Shown: piece after piece, positions 35,483-43,376 of the stretch
Layout: the number at the start of each line of letters is the position of its first letter
Numbering within the stretch: position 1 is the stretch's first letter
Source: Candidatus Accumulibacter affinis
GTDB taxonomy: Bacteria > Pseudomonadota > Gammaproteobacteria > Burkholderiales > Rhodocyclaceae
Assembly (NCBI GenBank): GCA_016713625.1
Contig: JADJOT010000007.1
Coordinates: 186,001-250,000, forward strand
Direction: 5' to 3'
Length of the DNA stretch: 64,000 nt
Made by a program: the position numbers and the translations under genes
Notes under the pieces: generated by a model
What the model was told of the DNA's origin: nothing
Seen by the model: the letters and a program-made list of their open reading frames with translations, nothing else
Databases searched by the model: none

Positions 35483-38400
35483 TCAGAGAAGCCGTATGTG
35501 ACCTCCGCCGATCGCGACCTTGCCCTGTCGCGCAAGCACCTCCAATTCCGCCTCAAGTCCCTCACGCACTTTGCGTCCGAGTCGCTGAGATCCTCTTGCT
35601 CTCGCCAGATCACGCAGAAACGGGTCCAGGAGAGCGGTGCCGTTGAGCCCACGCAGTAAAGTCTCTACCTGAGCAAAACTCAGGTCTGGCGGTAGGGGCG
35701 CCAAGTCATCAAGCTCTGGAGCCGGTTGCTCTTCCAGTATCGATTCGGATGGCACCTGAAGGGCATCAACCTGCGCTTCATCCGCTTGGAGTCCGTCCCG
35801 CATCAAGGCATCCAGCTCGTGAATCAGCGTCATCTCCGTGCCCTCCGTGGCCTGAACGTCGGCATCCACCTCCGGGGGAATCTCCAACTCAACCAGCCGA
35901 TCGAATACGGGCCGCATGGCAGCGTCGCCATTGCGGTAGAAAGCGCTGCCGCGGATACGCACGAACTGCCATCCAAGCCGTTCGAGGACAGCCTGCCGTG
36001 CCATGTCTTCGGCAAGCTTCTCCATGGGGTGATAGCGATCTCCATCACATTCGATGGCCAGCCGCTTTCCTGCGCCTTCAACGACCATGTCGATGCGGTA
36101 GTAGCCGACCGGCCACTGCGACCTGACCCGAAAACCCGCGTTCGTCAGGCGCTTCAGTACATCCCTCTCGAACGGCGACTCGGCATTGCCGACTTCCTGC
36201 TCGTTCGCCCGCAGGTAGGCCAGCGGGTCCCGGACGTGTTGCAACAGCTTGAGCCGGATGTCGTTCGGTCTGAGCTGGTGATCCGGATCGAAGGAGTGAA
36301 TTACCCACAATTGATCGCGCGCCCGGCTGGCGGCGACGTTGTAGCGCTTCTTGATCAGTTCGAAAGCGCCTTCACCGGTCGTGCGGAGCATTCCTTCGCT
36401 GGGCGGACTGTCGACCATCGACAGAAAAATGATGTCCCGCTCGTCGCCCTGGAACTCCCCAGATATCCCTGCCTGGATGCGGCGATTCGCGATCTCGACG
36501 CCGGGAATCTCCTTGTGCAACAGCGACTGGATGAGCAAGGCCTGTGCCTCGCCAAGCATCGAGATCACGCCAATTGTCTTGCCAGCGTAGGTCGGATGCC
36601 GAAGCATGGCCTTGATCGTGTCGATAATCCGTCGCGCCTCGATCTTGTTGGTGTCGCCTTCGCGGATACCATCGACGTGGCACGCCACGCACGCCGGTTT
36701 GATGTTGGTCGAGTTCGACTCGCGCAAGGGACGGATCGTGCCTTCATACGAAAGCTGGTTGCTGAAGGCGATGATTTCCGGTACGCAGCGGAAATGCTCG
36801 ACGAGGCGGATCGCATCGCCGAATGACTGCCGGCCGATGTCGTAGATCGACGACAGGTGGTCAAACAGATGCCCGTTGGGGATGTCCTGGAGCATGGCCC
36901 GGCGAAGGTTGTCCAGAATCGCCTGCCCTTGGCCGACACCCAACGGCGTCACCTGCTCGTGGTCGCCAACCACGATCACCTGTTTGCCGAGGTACAGCGG
37001 GATCAGCGCATTGAGATCCGCCTGGCTCGCTTCATCCACGATCACGACGTCGAAGCGCGTGGAACGTGCATCAAAGCTCTCGGCCATGATCGAAATTGGC
37101 ATGATCCAGACCGGCACCGCTTCGGCACACTGCTTCATCGACTTCCGCGCTTCCGAGAGCAGATCCTGGCGTCTATTCAACTGGCGCGTCGAAACGAGTC
37201 GTCTGGTCGTATCCAGCCAGCCCACCAATGCCTGACGGATCGATTGATTGCCCTGCAGCCGCTCGAGCTGCCTGCCCCACGCCCTGGCGTCGATAAGCTC
37301 CTGGGTGACCTGGAGAAGTCGCTCGCGCTGATGGTCGATCCGCCGCTGCAACTCGTGGGCGTCCAACCGATCGCGCTCGACCAGTGTGTCGTGCAGCTGT
37401 CGCCACGTCCACGCCATCACGATATCGCCAGGAATCGTCCCTGCGTCGTGTGGCGGCACCCGCTGGGTGATCAGCTCCGCCCAGCCGGCGGCGACAAGTC
37501 GCAGCCTTCCAGCCAGCGCGTCACGTTCCACGACCAGCGGCTTGACCGCGTGCAAGCGTCGAGCGTAGTCCAATGCCGTGGCGTAAGCCTGCGGACTGCG
37601 CAAGCGAACCGCGTCAATCATGCGGCCGAGGCAACCCCGGTTCGCCGCCGTCGGATCAACCTGGGTCGCCAGGTTCGCGAGGCGCTTGAAGCCAAGCTCG
37701 CACTCGCGCAGCTTGCGTCGACCCGCTTCGGCCACCAGCGTCGCAGGCAAAAGCGACGAAACGAGGTGCTCGATTACAAGATATTCGGAAATCGCACTGG
37801 CCTCTCGCGGAATCCGCGCCAGCAGCTCGTCCAGCTTCAGCCCTTCGGACTTCAACCGGGTAGTGAGGGGCAACCAGAACGCACCATGCCAGTCAAGGCA
37901 GCGACGGATCTCGGAAACCAGGGCGCGACAGGCAAGCTCCGGCGCCTGCCCAAGGCGGTTGAAAGCCTGCTGGAGATGCTCGCCGATCATCGCATTCCAG
38001 GGCATTTCGAGGCTAAGACGAGAGACCTCGAGTTCGGCCAGGCGCGCCAGTGCCGCAAAATGTTCAGGGTGGCTGGGTTGCCCGGCCGTGACCCGTGCGG
38101 TCTTGATGAACAGCCGCCATTCCGAGCGGGTGGCGAGCTGCAGAAACCCCAGCTTGCCCCCGGCGTCGATGTGCTCGCCGATCTGGATGGCAATCTCGAG
38201 TTGCTTCGCGACAGGCAGTACCGGCGAAAGTTGCGGGCGTTGATCAAGCACCAAGGAGTAGCTGGAATTGGCCTCCACCGCCCGATCAATGTGGGCGATC
38301 AACCGTTCCCAGACTTCCCGTTCGCCGCCACCGTGAATTCCCGCAGTGATCGCGTACGGACGCCACGCCTGGCGGCGCAAGCCATCGGAGAACTCGGCAA

Positions 38401-40267
38401 GCAGCTCGCTCGCCAGACTCTCCAGGACCTCGCTACCACCATCCGACCGCAGCCAGCGATCGACACCAAAGGTCAGATCCTGGGTCAGTAGGTGCTGATA
38501 CTCCGACGCCATCACCTCGAACTGCCGCACGGAAGGAAGGGCTGCAAGTGTGGGCAAGGGAAGGCGCGCATCCTGCTCCTCCCCGGCAGTGAAGGTCGTG
38601 CCGAGCACATACAGTCGGGCCAGATCCTGCGCGGAAAAACTCAGATCGGCACCCAGTCTGACCGGCTGAGGAATCCAGCCATGCGCTTCGTGATGCTGCG
38701 CAACGAATCGGGCACCCTCGGAGGGCGTGAAATGCCGATCACCGACGACGATTTCGCGATACTCGTTTTCGAGCGCCTCGCGCAGTTGCCTGGTCGCCAG
38801 CCTTGTCTGGCTCAGCAACTCCTGCCGTTCAATCTCGCATCGCCCGGCCTTGTGAAGCAGGCCCTCGGCACTATCGCCGGTCAGACGTTCGGTGATCGAA
38901 CCGATCGCCGACTCCAGGTGTTTGCGGGCATCCTGGTCGCTGCCGAGAACGGAGACGGCCAAGGGTCGAAGGATCTCGGGAATCTTGTCGCGCACGACAC
39001 GCAGGGCCTTGGCGGTTTGCGCGGTGACCAGGATGGATTTGCCCTGCGCCAGCAGATGGCCGATCAGGTTGCCAATCGTGTGCGTCTTGCCGGTGCCGGG
39101 CGGCCCCTGGACAAGCACCGAGCCACTGTGTTCCAGCCGGCGGATGATCTGCAGTTGCTCGTTGTTGGCTTCTTTGGCGAGCAGGATGTCGTCGTCGTTG
39201 AACCCGGCAGCAAGGCCGTTCGCACCGTTGAAGCCGTTGCCGAGGCCGGCGGCTTCCCATTCGTCCATTGTGCCGGTGATCTGCGCCAGAGCTGGCGGGA
39301 AGACTTCCCGAGCTTCGATGTCGTCGATGATGGCGTCGACGGCATTGGCGATGCCGGCGACCCGCTTGCGCAGAACCAGTACCGGGTCGCGGTAGAGCCG
39401 TGGCGTGGTGCTTGCACCATCGCCAGGCGGCGCGTCGAGGAATACCCCATCGACTGGCGAAACAGTCTGGATAAAGGCTTGCAGGAAGGCGTCGGTATCT
39501 TGCCAGCCGAAGGGATGACAGCCCCTGGCTTCGAGTTCGGCCTTCCGGCTGGCGATGGCGGTCGGAGCGACATGCTGCAGGTCGACGAACAGGCTGCCAT
39601 AGATCTCGGGTTCACGATCGGTCTCGTGGATCGTGAATTCGGGGACGGCGGGATCGAAGCGAAGCTCGACGCGCTTGAGCAGAACCGGGTGGTTGATGGT
39701 GACTACACCGTCAACCCCGGAAGTGGCTTGCCAGAGAAAGTGGCCGTCGGCAGCGAGCAGTTCCAGTTCTTCGCCGTCCTTCTCGATAAGCGAGTAGATA
39801 TCGTAAAAGACCTGGAAAAAAGTCATCGCCTTGCGTGCGGCGAGCTCAGGTTCGGCCCATGTATTGCGGTGTGCAGACCAGGCGGCAAAGTCAAGACGTC
39901 GTTCGCGGTCGTCGTCGAAGCGAACCGTGACGGTCTGGCCTTCCTCGTCGGTGAGGTTTTGACTCCCTGCGACGGTGGCCGCTTGCGCGGGGTCATCCCA
40001 GTTCGGTAACAGCCAGGCGGCAATTGATGCAGGAGGTGCGGGACTGCGCGTGAGATCCGGGCGTTTCACGCGCAGCAGGGTATCAGGGACTTCCGAAGTG
40101 GCTTCGGTCGGCACCGGGCGGAAGATCTGCATGGCCGGATGATTCGGCAAATCTGCCAGCCGGACCACCCTTGGCTGTTCCGCGAGAACTCGAACAGGGC
40201 GGAAGCGAAGCTCGTTCGCGGCCTTCAGGAACTGGTAGAGCTGCAGGACTTTGCTCTTGACGCTCAC
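35483..40267 (-). CDS. Large SF1 (Upf1-like) helicase with C-terminal Vsr-like nuclease domain
   Basis: A 1594-aa protein, last of a four-gene operon. After about 380 N-terminal residues without a recognised domain comes the helicase core: Walker A GPPGTGKTHTIG near residue 386, DEASQADLNALIPL near 1076 (motif II, DEAS box), VVGDHEQVTPLG (motif III) and VAASRARDQLWVIHS (motif VI). Around residues 1360-1445 is a restriction-endonuclease-fold domain with FERDVLKRLTNAGFRV, YRIDMVVEG, AIECDGDRYH and LERLGWQFVRIRGSAFYR, the Vsr/DUF559-type pattern. The GTG at 40267 is chosen because it overlaps the 75-aa gene by four bases and has GGGAGAG upstream; an ATG at 40333 is the alternative. It likely unwinds and cuts foreign nucleic acid. 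Confidence 0.85.
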   Translation of the reverse strand: MSVKSKVLQLYQFLKAANELRFRPVRVLAEQPRVVRLADLPNHPAMQIFRPVPTEATSEVPDTLLRVKRPDLTRSPAPPASIAAWLLPNWDDPAQAATVAGSQNLTDEEGQTVTVRFDDDRERRLDFAAWSAHRNTWAEPELAARKAMTFFQVFYDIYSLIEKDGEELELLAADGHFLWQATSGVDGVVTINHPVLLKRVELRFDPAVPEFTIHETDREPEIYGSLFVDLQHVAPTAIASRKAELEARGCHPFGWQDTDAFLQAFIQTVSPVDGVFLDAPPGDGASTTPRLYRDPVLVLRKRVAGIANAVDAIIDDIEAREVFPPALAQITGTMDEWEAAGLGNGFNGANGLAAGFNDDDILLAKEANNEQLQIIRRLEHSGSVLVQGPPGTGKTHTIGNLIGHLLAQGKSILVTAQTAKALRVVRDKIPEILRPLAVSVLGSDQDARKHLESAIGSITERLTGDSAEGLLHKAGRCEIERQELLSQTRLATRQLREALENEYREIVVGDRHFTPSEGARFVAQHHEAHGWIPQPVRLGADLSFSAQDLARLYVLGTTFTAGEEQDARLPLPTLAALPSVRQFEVMASEYQHLLTQDLTFGVDRWLRSDGGSEVLESLASELLAEFSDGLRRQAWRPYAITAGIHGGGEREVWERLIAHIDRAVEANSSYSLVLDQRPQLSPVLPVAKQLEIAIQIGEHIDAGGKLGFLQLATRSEWRLFIKTARVTAGQPSHPEHFAALARLAELEVSRLSLEMPWNAMIGEHLQQAFNRLGQAPELACRALVSEIRRCLDWHGAFWLPLTTRLKSEGLKLDELLARIPREASAISEYLVIEHLVSSLLPATLVAEAGRRKLRECELGFKRLANLATQVDPTAANRGCLGRMIDAVRLRSPQAYATALDYARRLHAVKPLVVERDALAGRLRLVAAGWAELITQRVPPHDAGTIPGDIVMAWTWRQLHDTLVERDRLDAHELQRRIDHQRERLLQVTQELIDARAWGRQLERLQGNQSIRQALVGWLDTTRRLVSTRQLNRRQDLLSEARKSMKQCAEAVPVWIMPISIMAESFDARSTRFDVVIVDEASQADLNALIPLYLGKQVIVVGDHEQVTPLGVGQGQAILDNLRRAMLQDIPNGHLFDHLSSIYDIGRQSFGDAIRLVEHFRCVPEIIAFSNQLSYEGTIRPLRESNSTNIKPACVACHVDGIREGDTNKIEARRIIDTIKAMLRHPTYAGKTIGVISMLGEAQALLIQSLLHKEIPGVEIANRRIQAGISGEFQGDERDIIFLSMVDSPPSEGMLRTTGEGAFELIKKRYNVAASRARDQLWVIHSFDPDHQLRPNDIRLKLLQHVRDPLAYLRANEQEVGNAESPFERDVLKRLTNAGFRVRSQWPVGYYRIDMVVEGAGKRLAIECDGDRYHPMEKLAEDMARQAVLERLGWQFVRIRGSAFYRNGDAAMRPVFDRLVELEIPPEVDADVQATEGTEMTLIHELDALMRDGLQADEAQVDALQVPSESILEEQPAPELDDLAPLPPDLSFAQVETLLRGLNGTALLDPFLRDLARARGSQRLGRKVREGLEAELEVLARQGKVAIGGGHIRLL

Positions 40268-40491
40268 GGCAAACTCTCCCGTGACTTGGTTCGCGGTTGG
40301 CCGCAGCGCATCCGGTTGGTCGATACGACGCATTCATTCGGAGCATGCCCGCGCAGGACATTGAGCGGCTGTGGCGATTGGCGAGTGTGAATCTCGTGCT
40401 TCCCACGAAGTTCGCTGAGATCGGAGAGATACCATAGCGCAACCAGAGGGATGCTGACGACATGCGTAACGAACATCCTGATAGTTTTCAT
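40264..40491 (-). CDS. Small 75-aa protein inside the defence-like operon
   Basis: I do not recognise this protein. Its ATG overlaps the stop of the preceding gene (ATGA at 40488-40491) and its stop overlaps the helicase GTG (GTGA at 40264-40267). Because it repeats the operon's pattern on both sides, I consider it real rather than a spacer. Residues 6-23 (MFVTHVVSIPLVALWYLS) are hydrophobic and could be one membrane segment or a signal anchor; the rest is polar and basic with no motif. Possible roles are a membrane effector, an inhibitor of the system, or simply a translational bridge. Confidence 0.5.
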   Translation of the reverse strand: MKTIRMFVTHVVSIPLVALWYLSDLSELRGKHEIHTRQSPQPLNVLRGHAPNECVVSTNRMRCGQPRTKSRESLP

Positions 40492-41510
40492 CGCCTGCTC
40501 CTCGGTATCTCTTCAGGACCACAGACCACCTCGACCCCCTTGCCCTCCGCATACTGTTTCCAACGCTCCCAGTAGATGCCCTGTGGCATCGGAGTAAGAT
40601 CGTCCTTGGCGCAATGTCCGTCGTCGCGCTCATAGTTATCAAGCCCATAAGGCACAGTCACTCCGCCGACGTTGGTCAAGACGAAACGGTTGTGCAGAGG
40701 ATCGCCGCGAGTTGCATTCTTCAGGACAGAAAAATTGACGGATAACCCATTGGGAATGAGCGCCGCTAGATGGCAGCGAGCCTGACGCATGATCTCGACA
40801 GCAACCTTGCCTTCTTCTGTCCGACGTTTCTCGAGTTCCTGCTCGTTGGTCGGTTTGTCCCTTTCCCTGAAAGCCCGCTCGACACCAGTCATTAGAGAAA
40901 TGACTGGACTGGATGAAACAGCCCTCGGTGGCATCGCGGTCTGGCGCATGATTTCGGAAAAGGTTTTCTGGAATCGCTCCTTGCTAGCGTCAAAATACGG
41001 ATCAACGATGAAAATCTGGCTCGCAGCCTGCAGGAGCGGCCTGAGGTTGAGGGCGATGTCTGGCGCTGATTTGGGAGTCGTCCTAATCGTGGGCAACCAC
41101 CAGTGCTTATCCCGCACGTCGTCGAGATTCCTCTCGGTGATGACGGCAGGCGGTGAGCCCTCGGCGCGTTCGCGAGCAAATATGGCGTGGAAAGGCCGTT
41201 GTGAATGCTCCTTGACGGCCTCGCTCAACCACACTGACTCCTGGGGGAGGTCGATCTTCCGCGGTACCATGCAATCGGTCAGAATCTGCAAGAAGGCATC
41301 GAGTACCGGTTGAGTGTTCGTCACGTCCGGATGCCCGTAATCGTAGTCGTAACGAGCCAGGAAATCGGCATATACCAGCCCCTTCCAATCCTTGGGAAAG
41401 TCCGAAACTAGCCGCCGATAGTCCAGGCCGAACTGACCCACACAACGGCCGATGTTCGCTAGTGCCCAATCGACGACGAGGGCTGGTTCCAGCGCGTATT
41501 CGTAGATCAT
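40488..41510 (-). CDS. Uncharacterised operon protein with DPYF and HNRF motifs (possible PLD-like fold)
   Basis: A 340-aa soluble protein. The C-terminal half has IFIVDPYFDAS near residue 165, a basic helix (EQELEKRRTEEGKVAVEIMRQ), and DPLHNRFVLTNVGGVTVPYGLDN near residue 275. A DPYF strand followed by an H-x-R-F/Y strand and a 'GG..vpyGL' turn recalls the phospholipase-D-like domain that accompanies AAA ATPases in some conflict loci, but the classic H-x-K-x4-D motif is absent. The N-terminal half (WALANIGRCVGQFGLDYRRL) is helical. It starts inside the ATPase stop (ATGA) and ends inside the next start. Function is not established; a nuclease or ligand-sensing partner of the ATPase is my guess. 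Confidence 0.65.
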   Translation of the reverse strand: MIYEYALEPALVVDWALANIGRCVGQFGLDYRRLVSDFPKDWKGLVYADFLARYDYDYGHPDVTNTQPVLDAFLQILTDCMVPRKIDLPQESVWLSEAVKEHSQRPFHAIFARERAEGSPPAVITERNLDDVRDKHWWLPTIRTTPKSAPDIALNLRPLLQAASQIFIVDPYFDASKERFQKTFSEIMRQTAMPPRAVSSSPVISLMTGVERAFRERDKPTNEQELEKRRTEEGKVAVEIMRQARCHLAALIPNGLSVNFSVLKNATRGDPLHNRFVLTNVGGVTVPYGLDNYERDDGHCAKDDLTPMPQGIYWERWKQYAEGKGVEVVCGPEEIPRSRR

Positions 41511-43255
41511 TCCACACTCCGCGTCTTGGACTCCACGCGCTCTCGAATCTCCTTGGGCAACGCCTCATGCATTCTCTCGGGGAAAAACCCCCGTGGCCAG
41601 CGACTTACGAACTTGCCACTCTGGTCAATTTCAATGGAAAGGATCTCTACCTGTTCGGCACCCGATCGTTCGACGTAGAGCACGCTGATGTCGTCACTTG
41701 AAAAATCGGGAAGGTCTGAGGGCAAGGGGCTCTCCGCTTTTTCGCGAATCCGGCGCAAGAGACGAAGCATCAGGTGTTCGCTATGTGTTTCGATGAGAAA
41801 GCTCATCCCTCGCTTTGCGACACCTTCGATGAACAGATCGCCGAGGGCCACCTGCATTGCAGGATGGATATGTAGCTCCGGCTGCTCGATGGCCACGACG
41901 CTCCCACCAGGCACCACCGCGCCAACGATGATCGGCAACACCTGCGAGATGCCGACGCCAACATCGGAAGGGTCGAGTCTTAGGCCGGATCGCGTTTCGA
42001 CGAGCTTGATTTCCGTGCTCTTCGGAGCCTCCTTGAGCAGGTCGAGAAGTTGCGCCCTGTCGATGTCCCCCTCGACGACATTTCGAAAAGCGTCGGCATC
42101 CACGTGAGCCAGATGCGTTCTCGCCAGTTGATATCCGGAGTTCAGGCGATCCTTGCCGGCAAGCCACTGACTAACCTGCTCGATCAAATCAGTCGAGCTG
42201 CCTTCGTCTTCCAGCGCGTTCCACGCGGCGAGTCCCTCGGACCAGTCGTTCAGTTCGTCTGATGGAATCCCTTTTCGCGGCGGACGGGCTCGCAACGGGC
42301 CGATGTAGCGCAAACCTTGCAACCAGTCCTGCACTAGCTTTCCCGGCCCGAAAATCAGGCGGGCGAGAAATTCCGTACCCTCCCAAGCCCGCATTTTCGC
42401 AACCTCAATGTAATCCGAGTCGAACCCCTTGTAACTGCCCAAACTCTGTTCCCGGTCGGAGTCGGCTTCCGGAAGGTTCAGAGTTTCCCTGACGGAAAGA
42501 TCGGGTATTGGATCTTGGTCCTTGCGAAGCCAGTTCTTCTTGAGGCCGAGAAGGCCCGAACTCTTTTTATAAAACCGCGGCAGGATGTCAGGCAGGCTTG
42601 ACACCGGTTCGTTTTGCTCCTCGGGAGTGCACGCTCTTTCTTCCGCGAGGTCCCACGACCTGCACCGCCGCTCTTCGTCAGTGGGTGGGCGACTAACTGC
42701 GGGATTGCACCAGTCGAACTTTGCAACCTTGAGCTTCTCACTTTCCCGTTCAATGCGGATCAAGTCCAAACCATTTAAACCGACGGTATAGGCGAAGGCA
42801 ACGGGCTTGCGCGACTCTTGGTCCCATCGCACCTCGATCTCGACTGTCGCCGACTTGATCGAATCCAGGATGTCTGACTGTGCTCGATAAAACTGTTCCA
42901 CCCTGTTTTCCGCTGCCGGCGAGAGGTGCGATGGAAGATCGTACGTGGGTGCCATCGCAGGCAATTCGCCGCCAGTCAAGTCCATGGATAAGGCGATCCG
43001 GACGGTCCGATTGAGATCCTGCCCATGCACAAAATTCCGGAACCCCCCGAGATCCAGAGCCCGCCCCGAAACCGGTGTCGTGATGGCATCCAGGTTCCGC
43101 CGCTCCAACACATCCTTCATGTACAGCAGTGCATGCAGGATGGTGCTCTTGCCCGCGCTGTTGGCGCCGAACAGCAGGGTGATCGGTTTCAGGTCCACGC
43201 GCACCCGCTTGGAGATGCCCTTGAAATTCTCAATTTCTATCGCGGTGATGCGCAT
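41507..43255 (-). CDS. AAA/ABC-type ATPase with DUF3696 domain
   Basis: A 582-aa ATPase, first gene of the operon. MRITAIEIENFKGISKRVRVDL and Walker A LFGANSAGKSTILHALLYM (about residues 27-45) are the SMC/RecF-like N-terminus. The C-terminal half has VGVGISQVLPIIVGAV (signature region), IEQPELHIHPAMQ (Walker B with catalytic Glu), GMSFLIETHSEHLMLRLLRRI (H-loop), and the closing DUF3696 segment VSRWPRGFFPERMHEAL. This is the OLD-like arrangement without a Toprim domain, common in paired-gene defence systems where the ATPase controls a partner nuclease. It sits 75 to 90 bases downstream of a sigma-54 promoter. Confidence 0.88.
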   Translation of the reverse strand: MRITAIEIENFKGISKRVRVDLKPITLLFGANSAGKSTILHALLYMKDVLERRNLDAITTPVSGRALDLGGFRNFVHGQDLNRTVRIALSMDLTGGELPAMAPTYDLPSHLSPAAENRVEQFYRAQSDILDSIKSATVEIEVRWDQESRKPVAFAYTVGLNGLDLIRIERESEKLKVAKFDWCNPAVSRPPTDEERRCRSWDLAEERACTPEEQNEPVSSLPDILPRFYKKSSGLLGLKKNWLRKDQDPIPDLSVRETLNLPEADSDREQSLGSYKGFDSDYIEVAKMRAWEGTEFLARLIFGPGKLVQDWLQGLRYIGPLRARPPRKGIPSDELNDWSEGLAAWNALEDEGSSTDLIEQVSQWLAGKDRLNSGYQLARTHLAHVDADAFRNVVEGDIDRAQLLDLLKEAPKSTEIKLVETRSGLRLDPSDVGVGISQVLPIIVGAVVPGGSVVAIEQPELHIHPAMQVALGDLFIEGVAKRGMSFLIETHSEHLMLRLLRRIREKAESPLPSDLPDFSSDDISVLYVERSGAEQVEILSIEIDQSGKFVSRWPRGFFPERMHEALPKEIRERVESKTRSVE

Positions 43256-43275
43256 TTCGAATCCTTGTTGGCCAA

Positions 43276-43321
43276 TGTTGAAAACGCGGTGAAAGTACGG
43301 TCAGACTTGCCGTGTTGAAAA
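43276..43321. repeat. Pair of 9-bp direct repeats in the operon leader
   Basis: TGTTGAAAA at 43276-43284 and again at 43313-43321 (plus-strand text), 37 bases apart start to start, between the sigma-54 promoter and the ATPase start. They could be a protein-binding site or mRNA leader element. Confidence 0.4.
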
Positions 43322-43340
43322 TTCCCCACGCATCTCCCTA

Positions 43341-43357
43341 AGCAGATAGCGTGCCAG
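43341..43357 (-). promoter_or_regulatory. Sigma-54 promoter driving the ATPase-helicase operon
   Basis: On the minus strand the text is CTGGCACGCTATCTGCT: the -24 element TGGCAC and the -12 element CTGCT, with the invariant GG and GC separated by exactly ten bases. It lies between the stop of the sigma-54 activator gene (43377) and the start of the ATPase gene (43255), directed at the latter. Having an enhancer-binding protein encoded immediately upstream makes a functional sigma-54 promoter very likely. Confidence 0.8.
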
Positions 43358-43376
43358 CGCAAACGCCGCGTCCCTT

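Noticed and set aside
36857..38491. Restriction-modification system around the helicase
   Set aside because: No intact methyltransferase or specificity subunit is present; the only methyltransferase trace is the dead MT-A70 end at 45186.
35726..40009. Long plus-strand open frames (up to about 540 codons) opposite the helicase gene
   Set aside because: They are GC-driven shadows of the helicase on the other strand, with no motifs and no ribosome sites. Similar shadows opposite the macroglobulin and DabA genes were discarded as well.
35483..41510. Assignment of the operon to the Mokosh defence family (helicase plus PLD nuclease)
   Set aside because: The partner lacks the HKD motif, the helicase carries a Vsr-like nuclease, and the DUF3696 ATPase, small protein and sigma-54 activator are not part of that system as I know it.
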